DNA of 64,000 nt from Zea mays (GCF_902167145.1 NC_050097.1:113431982-113495981), one strand, 5' to 3'. Counted from the stretch's first letter, positions 54,013 through 64,000 are shown. The notes: generated from the sequence alone by a model not told the origin. Program-made: numbers and translations.

Positions 54013-56076
54013 TCAATCCAAGTTCCACGAATCTAGGACATTTAGCTCACTACGCAGCCTGCAAAAGGTCTTTTCATCTAAAGGCTTAGTGAAGATATCG
54101 GCTAGCTGGTTCTTGGTGCTAACATGAAACACTTCGATATCTCCCTTTTGCTGGTGGTCTCTCAAAAAGTGATGTCGGATGTCAATGTGCTTTGTGCGGC
54201 TGTGCTCAACAGGATTTTCCGCTATTCGGATAGCACTCTCATTGTCACATAGGAGTGGGACTTTGCTCAGATTGTAGCCAAAGTCCCGGAGGGTTTGCCT
54301 CATCCAAAGTAGTTGCGTGCAACACTGTCCTGCGGCAACGTACTCGGCCTCAGCGGTGGATAGGGCAACAGAGGTTTGTTTCTTAGAGTTCCACGACACC
54401 AGGGACCTTCCTAAGAATTGGCACGTCCCTGATGTACTCTTCCTATCGACCTTACATCCAGCATAGTCGGAATCTGAATATCCAATCAAGTCAAAGTTAG
54501 ACCCCTTTGGATACCAGATCCCGAAGCAAGGCGTAGCGACTAAATATCTAAGAATTCGCTTCACAGCCACTAAGTGACACTCCCTTGGATCGGATTGAAA
54601 TCTAGCACACATGCATACGCTAAGCATAATATCTGGTCTACTAGCACACAAATAAAGTAAAGACCCTATCATAGACCGGTATGCCTTTTGATCAACGGAC
54701 TTACCTCCTTTGTTGAGGTCGGTGTGTCCGTCAGTTCCCATCGGCGTCTTTGCGGGCTTGGCGTCCTTCATCCCAAACCTCTTTAGCAAGTCTTGCGTGT
54801 ACTTCGTTTGGGAGATGAAGGTGCCATCCTTGAGTTGCTTCACTTGGAACCCAAGGAAGTAGTTCAACTCGCCCATCATCGACATCTCAAATTTCTGCGT
54901 CATCACCCTGCTAAACTCTTCACAAGACTTTTGATTAGTAGAACCAAATATTATGTCATCGACATAAATTTGGCACACAAAAAGATTACCATCGCAAGTC
55001 TTAGTAAAAAGAGTTGGATCGGCTTTCCCAACCTTGAAAGCATTAGCAATTAAAAAGTCTCTAAGGCATTCATACCATGCTCTTGGGGCTTGCTTAAGTC
55101 CATAGAGCGCCTTAGAGAGCTTACACACGTGGTCGGGGTACCGTTCATCCTCGAAGCCAGGGGGTTGCTCCACGTACACCTCCTCCTTAATCGGCCCGTT
55201 GAGGAAAGCGCTCTTCACATCCATTTGGTACAACCTGAAAGAATGGTGAGCGGCATATGCTAGCAAAATACGAATTGATTCTAACCTAGCCACAGGAGCA
55301 AACGTCTCCTCAAAGTCCAACCCTGCGACTTGGGCATAACCTTTTGCCACAAGTCGAGCCTTGTTCCTTGTCACCACCCCGTGCTCGTCCTGTTTGTTGC
55401 GGAACACCCACTTGGTTCCCACAACATTTTGCTTGGGACGAGGCACCAGTGTCCAAACTTCATTGCGCTTGAAGTTGTTGAGTTCCTCCTGCATGGCCAA
55501 CACCCAGTCCGGATCTAGCAAGGCCTCTTCTACCCTGAAAGGCTCAATAGAAGAGACAAAGGAGTAATGCTCACAAAAATTAACTAATCTCGAGCGAGTA
55601 GTTACTCCCTTGCTAATATCACCCAATATTTGGTCGACGGGATGATCCCTTTGAATCGTCGCTCGAACTTGGGTTGGAGGTGCCGGTTGTGCTTCTTCCT
55701 CTTCAACTTGGACATCCTGTGCTCCCCCTTGATCACACGCCTCCATTTGAGGTACCTGTTCGTCATCTTGGGTTGCAGGATGCACCATTTTTGAGGAAGA
55801 AGGTTGATCTTTCTCCTTTTGTTCTAGTGGCCTCACATCTCCAATCGCCATGGTGTGCATTGCGGCCGTTGGAACGTCTTCTTCGTCTACATCATCAAGA
55901 TCAACAACTTGCTCTCTTGGAGAGCCATTAGTCTCATCAAATACAACGTCGCTAGAGACTTCAACCAAACCCGATGATTTGTTGAAGACCCTATACACCT
56001 TTGTATTTGAATCATAACCTAATAAAAACCCTTCTACAGCTTTGGGAGCAAATTTAGAGGTTCTACCTTTCTTCAC
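54013..56076 (-). CDS. Sirevirus reverse transcriptase-RNase H
   Basis: 687 codons without a stop. N-terminal part is the end of integrase ([20 protein letters not shown]) and an acidic spacer. The RVT_2 domain starts near [20 protein letters not shown], with [20 protein letters not shown] and the catalytic [16 protein letters not shown]. RNase H has [52 protein letters not shown] and [11 protein letters not shown]. It ends in the usual region after [12 protein letters not shown]. Only a frame slip at its 5' edge (about 56075-56110) separates it from integrase, so the enzyme part itself looks intact. The in-frame ATG at 56076 is not the natural start. Confidence 0.93.
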   Translation of the reverse strand: MKKGRTSKFAPKAVEGFLLGYDSNTKVYRVFNKSSGLVEVSSDVVFDETNGSPREQVVDLDDVDEEDVPTAAMHTMAIGDVRPLEQKEKDQPSSSKMVHPATQDDEQVPQMEACDQGGAQDVQVEEEEAQPAPPTQVRATIQRDHPVDQILGDISKGVTTRSRLVNFCEHYSFVSSIEPFRVEEALLDPDWVLAMQEELNNFKRNEVWTLVPRPKQNVVGTKWVFRNKQDEHGVVTRNKARLVAKGYAQVAGLDFEETFAPVARLESIRILLAYAAHHSFRLYQMDVKSAFLNGPIKEEVYVEQPPGFEDERYPDHVCKLSKALYGLKQAPRAWYECLRDFLIANAFKVGKADPTLFTKTCDGNLFVCQIYVDDIIFGSTNQKSCEEFSRVMTQKFEMSMMGELNYFLGFQVKQLKDGTFISQTKYTQDLLKRFGMKDAKPAKTPMGTDGHTDLNKGGKSVDQKAYRSMIGSLLYLCASRPDIMLSVCMCARFQSDPRECHLVAVKRILRYLVATPCFGIWYPKGSNFDLIGYSDSDYAGCKVDRKSTSGTCQFLGRSLVSWNSKKQTSVALSTAEAEYVAAGQCCTQLLWMRQTLRDFGYNLSKVPLLCDNESAIRIAENPVEHSRTKHIDIRHHFLRDHQQKGDIEVFHVSTKNQLADIFTKPLDEKTFCRLRSELNVLDSWNLD

Positions 56077-57225
56077 AAGAATATAACACTTGCTCCCAAT
56101 ACACGAAAATAAGACACATTGGGTTTGTTACCAGTCAGCAGCTCATATGAAGTCTTCTTGAGGAGTCGGTGAAGATAGACCCTGTTGATGGCGTGGCAAG
56201 CCGTGTTCACGGCTTCCGACCAAAAACGCTCAGGGGTCTTGAATTCTCCAAGCATAGTCCTCGCCATATCGATGAGCGTCCTGTTCTTCCTCTCTACCAC
56301 ACCATTTTGCTGTGGTGTGTAGGGAACGGAGAACTCGTGCTTGATCCCTTCCTCCTCAAGGAACTCCTCCACTTGAAGGTTCTTGAACTCAGACCCGTTG
56401 TCGCTCCTTATCTTCTTCACCTTGAGCTCAAACTCATTTTGAGCTCTCCTTAGGAAGCGCTTGAGGGTCCCTTGGGTTTCAGATTTATCCTGCAAAAAGA
56501 ATACCCAAGTGAAGCGGGAAAAATCATCAACTATAACAAGACCATACTTACTTCCTCCTATACTAAGATAGGCGACGGGTCCGAAGAGGTCCATATGAAG
56601 CATCTCCAAAGGTCTTGATGTTGTCATCACATTTTTGTTGTGATGAGAGCCTCCCACCTGTTTCCCTGCTTGACAAGCTGCACAAGGTCTATCTTTTTCG
56701 AAATGTACATTAGTTAGACCTATCACGTGTTCTCCCTTTAGAAGCTTGTGGAGGTTCTTCATCCCCACATGTGCTAAGCGGCGATGCCACAACCAGCCCA
56801 TGCAAGTCTTAGTCATTAAGCATGCATCTAGACCGGCTTCTTCTTTTGCAAAATCAACCAAATAAAGTTTGCCGTCTAGTACACCCTTAAAAGCTAGTGA
56901 ACCATCACACCTTCTAAAGACAGACACATCTACATTTGTGAATAGACAATTATATCCCATATTGCATAATTGACTAACAGATAACAAGTTATATCCAAGA
57001 GACTCAACTAAAAACACATTGGATATAGAGTGCTCGGACGAAATAGCAATTTTACCTAACCCTTTTACCTTGCCTTGGTTCCCATCACCGAATATTATTG
57101 AATCTTAGGGATCCTTGTTCTTGACGTAGGAAGAGAACATCCTCTTCTCTCCCGTCATGTGGTTTGTGCATCTGCTGTCGATAATCCAGCTTGAGCCCCT
57201 GGATGCATAAACCTGCAAGGCAAAT
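56073..57225 (-). pseudogene. Sirevirus protease and integrase
   Basis: The protease remnant at 57225-57020 reads WIIDSRCTNHMTGE where copia proteases have Asp-Ser-Gly; the catalytic Gly is Arg here (GGA to AGA). A TAA at 57105-57107 follows. Integrase (57017-56073): GAG-pre-integrase finger WHRRLAHVGMKNLHKLLKGE with CAACQAGK, DDE residues in LHMDLFGPVAY, KIRSDNGSEFKN and NGVVERKNRTLID. A one-base slip near 56100 ends the frame at GASVIFL and moves coding to the RT frame. Confidence 0.88.
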
Positions 57226-59607
57226 TCAGGCTTGGGTCTTAGGTACCCAACTCTTGTTGGGTCCTACAAGGTTAGTCACAACAGTCTTAGGGACCCAAAT
57301 GCAAGTTTTGTCACCTTTGCATCTTGCCCCTAACTTCCTAGCAATCACTTTCTTATTCTTTCTATAAATGGCAAAAGAAGCATTGCAAGCATGATATATT
57401 GTAGATGGTTCATTAACTTTCCTAGTAGCATGAACAACATTCTTTCTAGTCATATTATGAACAACATTCTTCCTAGCAACATTTCTACTATGCATATAGG
57501 AAGAACTAGAAGCAACCATGGCACGAGAATCAAAAGCATCATAAGCATGGTGAGCATTTATAGATTGTCTCCTATCATGGTACATAAAAGCATGGTTCTT
57601 TTGCACACTACTAGCCATAGGGGCCTTCCCTTTCTCCTTGGCGGAGATGGGAGCCTTATGGCTTGTTAAGTTCTTGGCTTCCCTCTTGAAGCCAAGTCCA
57701 TCCTTAATTGAGGGGTGTCTACCAATCGTGTAGGCATCCCTTGCAAATTTTAGCTTATCGAAATCACTTTTGCTAGTCTTAAGTTGGGCATTAAGACTAG
57801 CCAATTCATCTTTTAATTTGGAAATTGAAACTAGGTGTTCACTACAAGCATCAATATCAAAATCTTTACACCTAGTGCAAATCATAACATGTTCTACACA
57901 AGAATTAGATTTATTTGCTACTTCTAATTTAGCATTTAAATCATTGTTAACACTTTTTAAAGTAGAAATGGTTTCATGACAAGTAGATAGTTCAAAAGAA
58001 AGCATTTCATTTCTTTTAACTTCTAAAGCATATGATTTTTGTGCCTCTACAAATTTATCATGTTCTTCATACAACAAATCCTCTTGCTTTTCTAAAAGCC
58101 TATCCTTTTCATTCAAGGCATCGATCAATTCATTGATTTTATCAATTTTATTTCTATCCAATCCCTTGAACACGCTAGAGTAATCTATTTCCTCATCGCT
58201 AGAATCATCATCACTTGAAGAGGCATAGGTGATATCCCGAGTACATACCTTCTTCTCCTTCGCCATGAGGCATGTGTGATGCTCGTTGGGGAAGAGGGAT
58301 GACTTGTTGAAGGCAGTGGCGGCGAGTCCTTCATTGTCGGAGTCGGAGGAGGAGCAATCCGAATCCCACTCCTTTCCGATATGTGCCTCGCCCTTGGCCT
58401 TCTTGTAATTCTTCTTCTTCTCCCTCTTGTTTCCCTTTTCCTGGTCACTATCATTATCAGGACAGTTAGCAATAAAATGACCAAGCTTACCACATTTGAA
58501 GCATGAGCGCTTCCCCTTTGTCTTGGTCTTGCTTGGCTGTCCCTTGCGACCCTTAAGCGCCGACTTGAAGCGCTTGATGATGAGGGCCATCTCTTCATCA
58601 TTTAGTCCTACCGCCTCAACTTGCGCCACCTTGCTAGGTAACGCCTCCTTGCTTCTCGTTGCCTTGAGAGCAATGGGTTGAGGCTCATTGAGTGGACCAT
58701 TCAGTGCGTCGTCCACATACCTCGCCTCATTGATCTTCATTCGCCCGCTTACGAATTTTCTAAGGACTTCTTCGGGCGACATTTTGGTGTACCTGGGATT
58801 CTCACGAATATTATTCACCAAATGAGGATCAAGAACGGTAAAGGACCTTAGCATTAGGCGGACGACGTCGTGGTCCGTCCATCGCGTGCTTCCGTAGCTC
58901 CTTATTTTGTTGATAAGGGTCTTGAGCCGGTTGTAAGTTTGAGTTGGCTCCTCGCCCCTTATCATTGCAAATCTTCCGAGCTCGCCTTCTACCAACTCCA
59001 TCTTGGTGAGCAAGGTGGCGTCATTCCCCTCATGAGAGATCTTGAGGGTGTCCCAGATTTGCTTGGCATTGTCCAAGCCGCTCACCTTATGGTACTCGTC
59101 CCTGCACAAGGAGGCTAACAACACAGTAGTAGCTTGTGCATTTCTATGAATCTGTTCATTAATAAAAATAGGACTATCCGAGCTATCAAACTTCATTCCA
59201 CTTTCCACAATCTCCCATATGCTCGGATGGAGAGAGAATAGGTGACTACGCATTTTGTGGCTCCAAAAATCGTAGTCCTCTCCATCAAAGTGAGGAGGTT
59301 TGCCAAGTGGAATGGAGAGCAAATGAGTATTTGTACTTTGTGGAATACGAGAGTAGTCAAAAGAGAAGTTCGAATTAACCGGTTTTCTTCTCTCGTAGTC
59401 GTTGTGGTCGTCGTCCTTTTGGGAAGAAGTAGACTCATCGCTGTCGTCGTAGTAGACAATTTCCTTGATGCGCCTTGTCTTCTTCTTCTTCCCATCTTTC
59501 CGTCTATGGCCCGAGCCGGAGTTGGTAGGCTTGTCATCCTTCGGCTCGTTGACAAAGGATTCCTTTTCTTTATCGTTGATCACGATACCCTTCCCCTTAG
59601 GATCCAT
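57226..59607 (-). CDS. Sirevirus Gag
   Basis: 793 codons from MDPKGKGIVINDKEKESFVN. It is basic and Ser-rich at the N-terminus, then a UBN2-type copia Gag domain (PPHFDGEDYDFWSHKMRSHL; KQIWDTLKISHEGNDATLLT; TYNRLKTLINKIRSYGS), a zinc knuckle CFKCGKLGHFIANCPDN (Cys-X2-Cys-X4-His-X4-Cys), and a long coiled-coil-prone C-terminus, as is usual for Sireviruses. It forms the capsid. Read-through is closed by a stop at 57226. The frame is intact. Confidence 0.92.
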   Translation of the reverse strand: MDPKGKGIVINDKEKESFVNEPKDDKPTNSGSGHRRKDGKKKKTRRIKEIVYYDDSDESTSSQKDDDHNDYERRKPVNSNFSFDYSRIPQSTNTHLLSIPLGKPPHFDGEDYDFWSHKMRSHLFSLHPSIWEIVESGMKFDSSDSPIFINEQIHRNAQATTVLLASLCRDEYHKVSGLDNAKQIWDTLKISHEGNDATLLTKMELVEGELGRFAMIRGEEPTQTYNRLKTLINKIRSYGSTRWTDHDVVRLMLRSFTVLDPHLVNNIRENPRYTKMSPEEVLRKFVSGRMKINEARYVDDALNGPLNEPQPIALKATRSKEALPSKVAQVEAVGLNDEEMALIIKRFKSALKGRKGQPSKTKTKGKRSCFKCGKLGHFIANCPDNDSDQEKGNKREKKKNYKKAKGEAHIGKEWDSDCSSSDSDNEGLAATAFNKSSLFPNEHHTCLMAKEKKVCTRDITYASSSDDDSSDEEIDYSSVFKGLDRNKIDKINELIDALNEKDRLLEKQEDLLYEEHDKFVEAQKSYALEVKRNEMLSFELSTCHETISTLKSVNNDLNAKLEVANKSNSCVEHVMICTRCKDFDIDACSEHLVSISKLKDELASLNAQLKTSKSDFDKLKFARDAYTIGRHPSIKDGLGFKREAKNLTSHKAPISAKEKGKAPMASSVQKNHAFMYHDRRQSINAHHAYDAFDSRAMVASSSSYMHSRNVARKNVVHNMTRKNVVHATRKVNEPSTIYHACNASFAIYRKNKKVIARKLGARCKGDKTCIWVPKTVVTNLVGPNKSWVPKTQA

Positions 59608-59656
59608 CTCTTCGGGCGGTTAGTCCCTTTGTGAAGAGAACGGCTCTGATACCAAT
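59608..59656 (-). other. Sirevirus leader and Met-tRNA primer-binding site
   Basis: On the minus strand TGGTATCAGAGCC (59642-59654 in plus coordinates) lies two bases from the LTR and matches the initiator Met tRNA complement. The leader to the gag ATG is very short. Confidence 0.85.
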
Positions 59657-61003
59657 TGAGAGCACCTAGAGGGGGGGTGAATAGGTGATCCTGTAAAACT
59701 TGAAACTTAAGCCACAAAAACTTGGTTAAGTGTTAGCACAATAGTCGCCAAGTGGCTAGAGAGGAGTCAAAACACAATAACCACAAGATATCAATCACAG
59801 AGATGGCACGGTGGTTATCTCGTGGTTCGGCCAAGACCAACGCTTGCCTACTCCACGTTGTGGCGTCCCAACGGACGAGGGTTGCAATCAACCCCTCTCA
59901 ATCGGTCCAAAGACCCACTTGAATACCACAGTGTTTTGCTTGCTTTTCTTAATCCCGTTTGTGAGGAATCTCCACAACTTGGAGCCTCTCGCCCTTACAC
60001 TTGAAGTTCACAAAGAAGCACGGAGCAAGGGAGGGATTAGCAACGCACACAAGACACAAAAATCAGAGTGTCAACACGCACACAAGTCGCAACACAACCC
60101 AATGAGTTCACAACTCCACTAGAGCTCTATATGCTATCACAAAGAAACAAATGCGCGGAATCGATGTCTTGGTGCTTAGGAATGTTGTAAGTATACTTGG
60201 TGTGCTCCTCCATGCGCCTAGGGGTCCCTTTTATAGCCCCAAGGCAGCTAGGAGCCGTTGAGAACATTCCTGGAAGGCAGATCTTGCCTTCTGTCGACTG
60301 GCGCACCAGACAGTCTGGTGCACCACCGGACATCCACTGTTCACTGTCTGGTGCAGATTGCTTTCCTTATTTGGCGAAGCCGACCGTTGGAGTCTGAGAG
60401 CCGTTGGCACACCGAACACTGTCCGGTGCACACCGGACAGTCCGGTGCACCATTGTGACCGTTGGCTCGGCCACGCATCACGCGCGGAATCCTCGGCCGA
60501 CCGTTGCCCCGGCTGACTGTTGACTCACCGGACAGTCCGATGCACCACCGGACAGACCGGTGAATTTTAGCCGTACGCCGTTGATGGTTTCCCGAGAGCG
60601 ACGAGTTCGTCTGTGAACGGCTCACCGGACAGTCCGGTGCACCACCGGACATTCCGGTGAATTATAGCCGTACACCGCCGTCGAAGTCCCGAGAGCAGCC
60701 TGTTCGCCCGAGCCAGCCTGGCGCACCGGACACTGTCCGGTGCACCACCGAACAGTCTGGTGCACCCAGACTGAGCAGACTTCGGCTGAACATAGCCATC
60801 TCATTTCCAATTCAGTTTTTCCTGTTTCCATCACTTAGACACAATATATTAGTCTATAAAACAATGTACTAAGTCTAGAAACATACCTTTTGACTTGATT
60901 TATACTTTGTTCACCGCATTGCATAGATCAACACAAAAGCACTTGCGTTGGCACTCAATCACCAAAATACTTAGAAATGGCCCAAGGGCACATTTCCCTT
61001 TCA
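59657..61003 (-). repeat. Sirevirus 5' LTR (right copy)
   Basis: 1347 bp. TG...CA ends. It contains the palindrome cluster 60303-60770 with an extra 20-bp unit near 60635-60655 compared with the left copy. Confidence 0.95.
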
Positions 61004-61384
61004 ACCGGCCGGCAGTGTATTTGCAGCAGACGAGGAAGAGGACGGCATGGCTATGTACCGGCGGCGGCAGCGGGCGGTCTGCTTGACGCGGGCCAGATCT
61101 CCGACGAGCAGGAGCAAGGAGGGCAGTCGAGCGGACGAGCGGTTTCAAAAGGAGGCTAGGGTTTTGCGGCGTGCAGAAAGAGAGCCTGACCCATGCCGCC
61201 TCACCCCCTTTTTTATACACAGGACGCGGCGCTTCGGAAAACCCACAGTCCAACAGTGCCGCGTCCATCAACGGTCACATCAAAAACCCCCGAGGAACCA
61301 TTTCGAGCGAGGGCAACGTCTCCACCATCTAGCGACGTCTTCGGCACCAGATGACTTAGTCGAACTGGTCCCTCGTAGGGCAAA
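61004..61384 (-). promoter_or_regulatory. TatB antisense gene 5' end and promoter
   Basis: Holds the first codons (ATG 61046-61048) of the antisense gene and, on the minus strand, GTATAAAAAAGGGGG (TATA core 61208-61217) about 165 bp upstream of the ATG. The spacing is like that in TatA. The sequence up to 61384 also serves as pre-LTR region; GTAGGGCAAA beside the 3' LTR is a weak polypurine tract. Confidence 0.6.
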
Positions 61385-61916
61385 TGTTGGGGCGAAGGCG
61401 AAGACGCTACCCTCCGCTCCAACCTTCATCTATCTCGCTGCGCCGACAGGAAGCAGAAAGATCGGCGAGGTCCACCCTTTGTCTATCTCGCTGCGCCGAC
61501 AGGAAGCAGAATGACCAGCGAGGTCCACCCTTCGTCTTCTACGCTACAGGACGAAGGCCTGCGGCGATGTCGCCCTGTCCCACGTCCTCACTCCGCCTGG
61601 AGGCCCACGTGGGATTCGGCCCATTGTAACGGGCCCCGCTCGGATAAGTGTGTTACGGGCCTGATTTGTAACAGCTTTTCTGTAATGATAGTCTATAACC
61701 CTCCTTTACAGGAATATTCCGGGTATAGACCGGGTGCCTGAGGGCACATGCGTCCTTACATTGAGACATTGGGCACTCAGGCACCTATAAATACCCCCGT
61801 ACAGTGCCCTTGAGAGGCTGGATTAACAGAGCAATTGCCGCCTCAAGTTAAACCATGTTCACATCTCTCTCAATCCCCCGTTGGAATCAACCTGCCCGGG
61901 TACGCAAGTTCCAACA
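61385..61916 (+). repeat. TatB 3' LTR
   Basis: 532 bp, matching 41216-41746. TATA CTATAAATA near 61786. Followed by ATGGA, the perfect target duplication. Confidence 0.93.
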
Positions 61917-61921
61917 ATGGA

Positions 61922-64000
61922 CTTTAGTGGCACTAGAACCCTATTGTGCCTAAAACCCTAAAAACCAACCCTAGAAACCCTAATTGAAACCCTAAGGGGG
62001 GTAGATGTAAATTTTGTGCACTTTTGGACCAAAGTGCAAATACCAAAGTGTTAGAACACCACAAATCATGTGTTTTTCACACTTGAGAATTTGCAAGTTA
62101 AATAGTGGAATTTGGACTTATTTGCAAAAAGTACCCCATGAACCCTATATGCTTAAGTCTGGAATTCAGTTGAATAGGGTCAACTTTGGAGCTCTATATC
62201 TTTAAATCTACAAGGATTTTGCCCTAGGTCAACACATCAAATTTGTAGAGGTACTATAGGAGCATAACTTTGTTTAAGTTACAAGACATGAGTGTTGTAC
62301 AAAAAATTAGAGTTAAATGGGCTCAAAGTATGGCTGTCAGTCACCAATGAGGTCTGATATTGGTCTGACAGTGAGTTTTGATAAACTTTGGACTCGATTC
62401 AAGCTCGATGGATTAAGTAAATGATCAAGGTTTCTATAGTCAAATTGTAGCTGGTTTATAGAGCTACAAATTTGGTGCAGATGGATCCATAGCTCACCAC
62501 ATGAAAAATGGAGAAAGAAGCTTCTCAACTCGCTTTGACAGACACACTGACGAGGGTGGCCATTGTACAGTAAATGAAGAAGATCTTAGGTACGTTGCAC
62601 CACGCCGCCGGTGATTTTGCGCTCGGATTCGCGCCAGCCGCCGCGATTCGTGCCCAGCGCTAGTGGATAACTGAGGGGAGTAAAAGATCTTAGCGCCCAG
62701 ATTGGCTCGAACTCGGTCACTGTTGAGCTCACTGTACCCACTTGGTCTGCGGCCGGCCGGAATGACCTTCATCTGTGTTGGCCGCTTACTGATCGTGCGC
62801 CATGTGCCTGAGAGGTTTAAACACATCGCAGTGAACCCTTGTAGCAAGCCCATCTATCGCCGGTGGCCTTGCCACGGTAGCCCCTACGCCAATGACTTCC
62901 CCTCTCTCCGGTCGCTAGCGCGCCATTTCAAAATTAGCCGCCACCGCTCTCGGACACTATAAATTGATGGTACCGTCGGCTCCGTTAGGTTGTCATGAAG
63001 CCAGAGCACCCACCCTTGCCTCCGATTAGCCACCACAGCGCCCGAATTTCCTTCTTCCCCCAATTCAGTTCTCTGCACCGTCGTGAGTGAACTCACCGTG
63101 GCGAGCCTTCTGCAGGTCAGTTCAAGCTTCCTTAATTGGTGTTCTAGCCTCCCTCGTGTCCCCGGTAGCTCATAGACCCATTCGATTGAACTAGATCGCA
63201 CTAGATTGACTTGAACACCATAGTTTCCTATCGATTTTCGTCGTCGTCGTGAGCAGATGTGCTCCGGGCCGGTTTAGTGCAATTGGTGGAGGGATTAGCG
63301 TCGTAGAGGGTGGAATTCGGTGACGGTCAAGTTAGGACTCTGGTTTTTGAGCATATCGGCCAATCCGAGCTTGCTGGAGGGCGTGCTCGCCGTCATTCGC
63401 CATCGAGGACTCGAGTTGTGAAGAGGAAGAAGTCTAGGGGCCTTGGTGCAGATGTCAGTGAGACAGGGGAAATAGTGGAAAGGATTCTTTACGGGTTTTT
63501 CAAACGGCCAAGGGCTTCTGTGCAAAGATGACACCGCTGGCGCGCGCGTAGCGCATTTCCCTGGACATGGGCCGACTTGGGCTGGTTTCAGCCCATTACT
63601 ATTCATTTTTCCCTTTTCTTTTTCTGCTAGACTTGGGAAATTCATAGAAAATTATAGAAAAATGATAAAAATATGAGACCAATTTTACTAGATTTCTAAA
63701 TTCCTCTAGTATTTAATAAAAATAGTTCCAATATTTTTAGTCCAAACCAAGAATTATTTAGTATTTAAAAGGGCCTAAACCTATACTTTTGGAATTTTAG
63801 AAATTACTAGATAACTCCAAAAATCATAAAACTTTTTGGGTAAGCCTAATATGGTATTTAGAGCCCATGGGTGAAGTTTGACTTGTTTTGGACATTGTTT
63901 GATCCCCAAACCCAAAACCCTACTCTTCTAGGTAGTATCTGCCTTATGATAATGAAGTACTGACTCTGAAAACCCTAGTTTCCCTGGTGTACCGTGAAGG
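61922..64000 (+). repeat. Element Z, LTR continued to the window end
   Basis: Resumes the LTR cut at 41215, so the LTR is at least 2.3 kb long. A GC-rich block at 62580-63150 has a plus-strand TATA (CACTATAAATTGATGG, 62955-62970), followed by a CT-rich leader with a GTGAGTG donor-like site near 63081. This layout resembles the Del2 leader and suggests that Z is plus-oriented. The window ends before the LTR end, PBS or coding region. Short frames here are not genes. Confidence 0.6.

Larger units (their letters stand above)
51894..61003 (-). mobile_element. Sirevirus (Ji/Opie-like Ty1/copia) inserted in the TatB antisense gene
   Basis: LTRs 51894-53221 (1328 bp) and 59657-61003 (1347 bp), TGAGAGCACCTAGAGG...TTTCA; Met-tRNA primer site; gag, protease, integrase and RT-RNase H on the minus strand in copia order. 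LTRs are full of CACCGGACAGTCCGGTG palindromes, and AAAAAGGGGGAG tracts lie next to the 3' LTR, both Sirevirus hallmarks. Flanks are GCCAG and ACCGG, i.e. CTGGC and CCGGT on the minus strand, each one C-to-T step from CCGGC. The LTRs differ at about 20 bases plus a 20-bp indel. Confidence 0.93.
48527..61048 (-). pseudogene. TatB antisense gene: PF04195-like domain plus coiled coil, four introns, split by the Sirevirus
   Basis: ATG at 61046-61048 (MPSSSSSAANTLPAG). Exon 1 is cut by the copia insertion and resumes in frame at 51893 (ALSEDTLSDMAAEELCPGDK). The domain FFTAGLRLPTHRFVAEVLRR...HQLTPNVVVALAKYVWVV parallels TatA. TAG at 50416-50418 interrupts; the frame goes on to an intron at 50255-50207. 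Further introns: 49991-49925 (GTAAGT...TTAG), 49177-49121 and 48898-48830. Exon 3 is a coiled coil (RLAEKVAALEAEKTDLQRQL) with a TAG at 49709. Exon 4 ends in TAG|GTGG where CAG|GTGG is expected. The last exon is acidic with a basic tail (SAGRRRRRAVAKRRVSELS). The protein function is unknown. Splicing is inferred from frame, phase and GT..AG only. Confidence 0.8.
41216..61916 (+). mobile_element. TatB: Tat-lineage element with full gag-pol, interrupted by a Sirevirus
   Basis: LTRs 41216-41746 (531 bp) and 61385-61916 (532 bp), TGTTGGGGCGAAGG...CCAACA, with perfect target duplication ATGGA (41211-41215 and 61917-61921). It contains the TTGGCGCCCACC primer site, gag, protease-RT-RNase H-integrase, a 78-bp tandem array and an antisense gene with introns split by the copia element. 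By eye the LTRs differ at about 34 sites (about 6%), mostly transitions. Without the Sirevirus the element is about 11.6 kb. Confidence 0.93.

Overview
This window is intergenic, heterochromatin-like DNA of a large grass genome, most probably maize (Zea mays) or a close relative. The evidence is nested LTR retrotransposons of three classic grass types, Helitron-like 3' ends, and broken pieces of two plant genes. The three types are Tat-lineage Ty3/gypsy, chromodomain-bearing Del/Tekay-like Ty3/gypsy with 2.8-3.5 kb LTRs, and a Sirevirus (Ji/Opie-like) Ty1/copia. I see no intact host gene, no rRNA or tRNA gene and no CRISPR array.

Layout. (1) 829-984 and 21134-22260 are two halves of an alpha-L-arabinofuranosidase (GH51) gene copy. 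A 20 kb nest sits in one of its introns: a gag-less Tat element (TatA, 1048-21118) that itself holds a very young, coding-dead Del-like element (Del1, 6411-16963). The gene copy is a pseudogene, with a lost splice acceptor and a late frameshift. (2) 22.3-23.7 kb is unrecognised DNA with two Helitron-like 3' ends. (3) 23.7-30.4 kb is a Del-type LTR fragment fused to a broken minus-strand Tat element (TatC), which contains a solo LTR (26054-26661) of the TatA family. (4) 30.4-34.2 kb is low-information DNA with a single exon of a Rab GDP-dissociation inhibitor gene and an LTR-like stretch. (5) 34.4-37.1 kb holds a deletion-scarred Tat remnant (TatD) and a gag scrap. (6) From 37.1 kb to the window end there is a four-deep nest. 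Del2 (minus strand, 37102-) is split by element Z (40958-). Z's LTR is split by TatB (41216-61916). TatB's antisense gene is split by a Sirevirus (51894-61003).

How the parts relate. All Tat elements carry sense gag-pol, and three of them (TatA, TatB, TatD) show an opposing gene that converges on pol. It has the plant 'putative gypsy-type transposase' domain (PF04195-like) followed by a coiled coil, and it contains short introns. In TatA and TatB it has its own TATA box about 165-190 bp before its ATG. In all three, an unrelated tandem array (64, 78 or 89 bp period) fills the gap where pol and the antisense gene converge. The Del-type LTRs share a gene-like leader: TATA box, then an acidic exon-like peptide ending at an AAG|GCAAGT (GC-type) splice donor in the same phase in three different families.

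Most nonsense codons in these elements fit C-to-T change of CAG, CAA or CGA, as expected from decay of methylated cytosine. LTR divergences counted by eye fit the nesting order: Del1 about 0.5% inside TatA about 1.6%, and the Sirevirus about 1.5% inside TatB about 6%.
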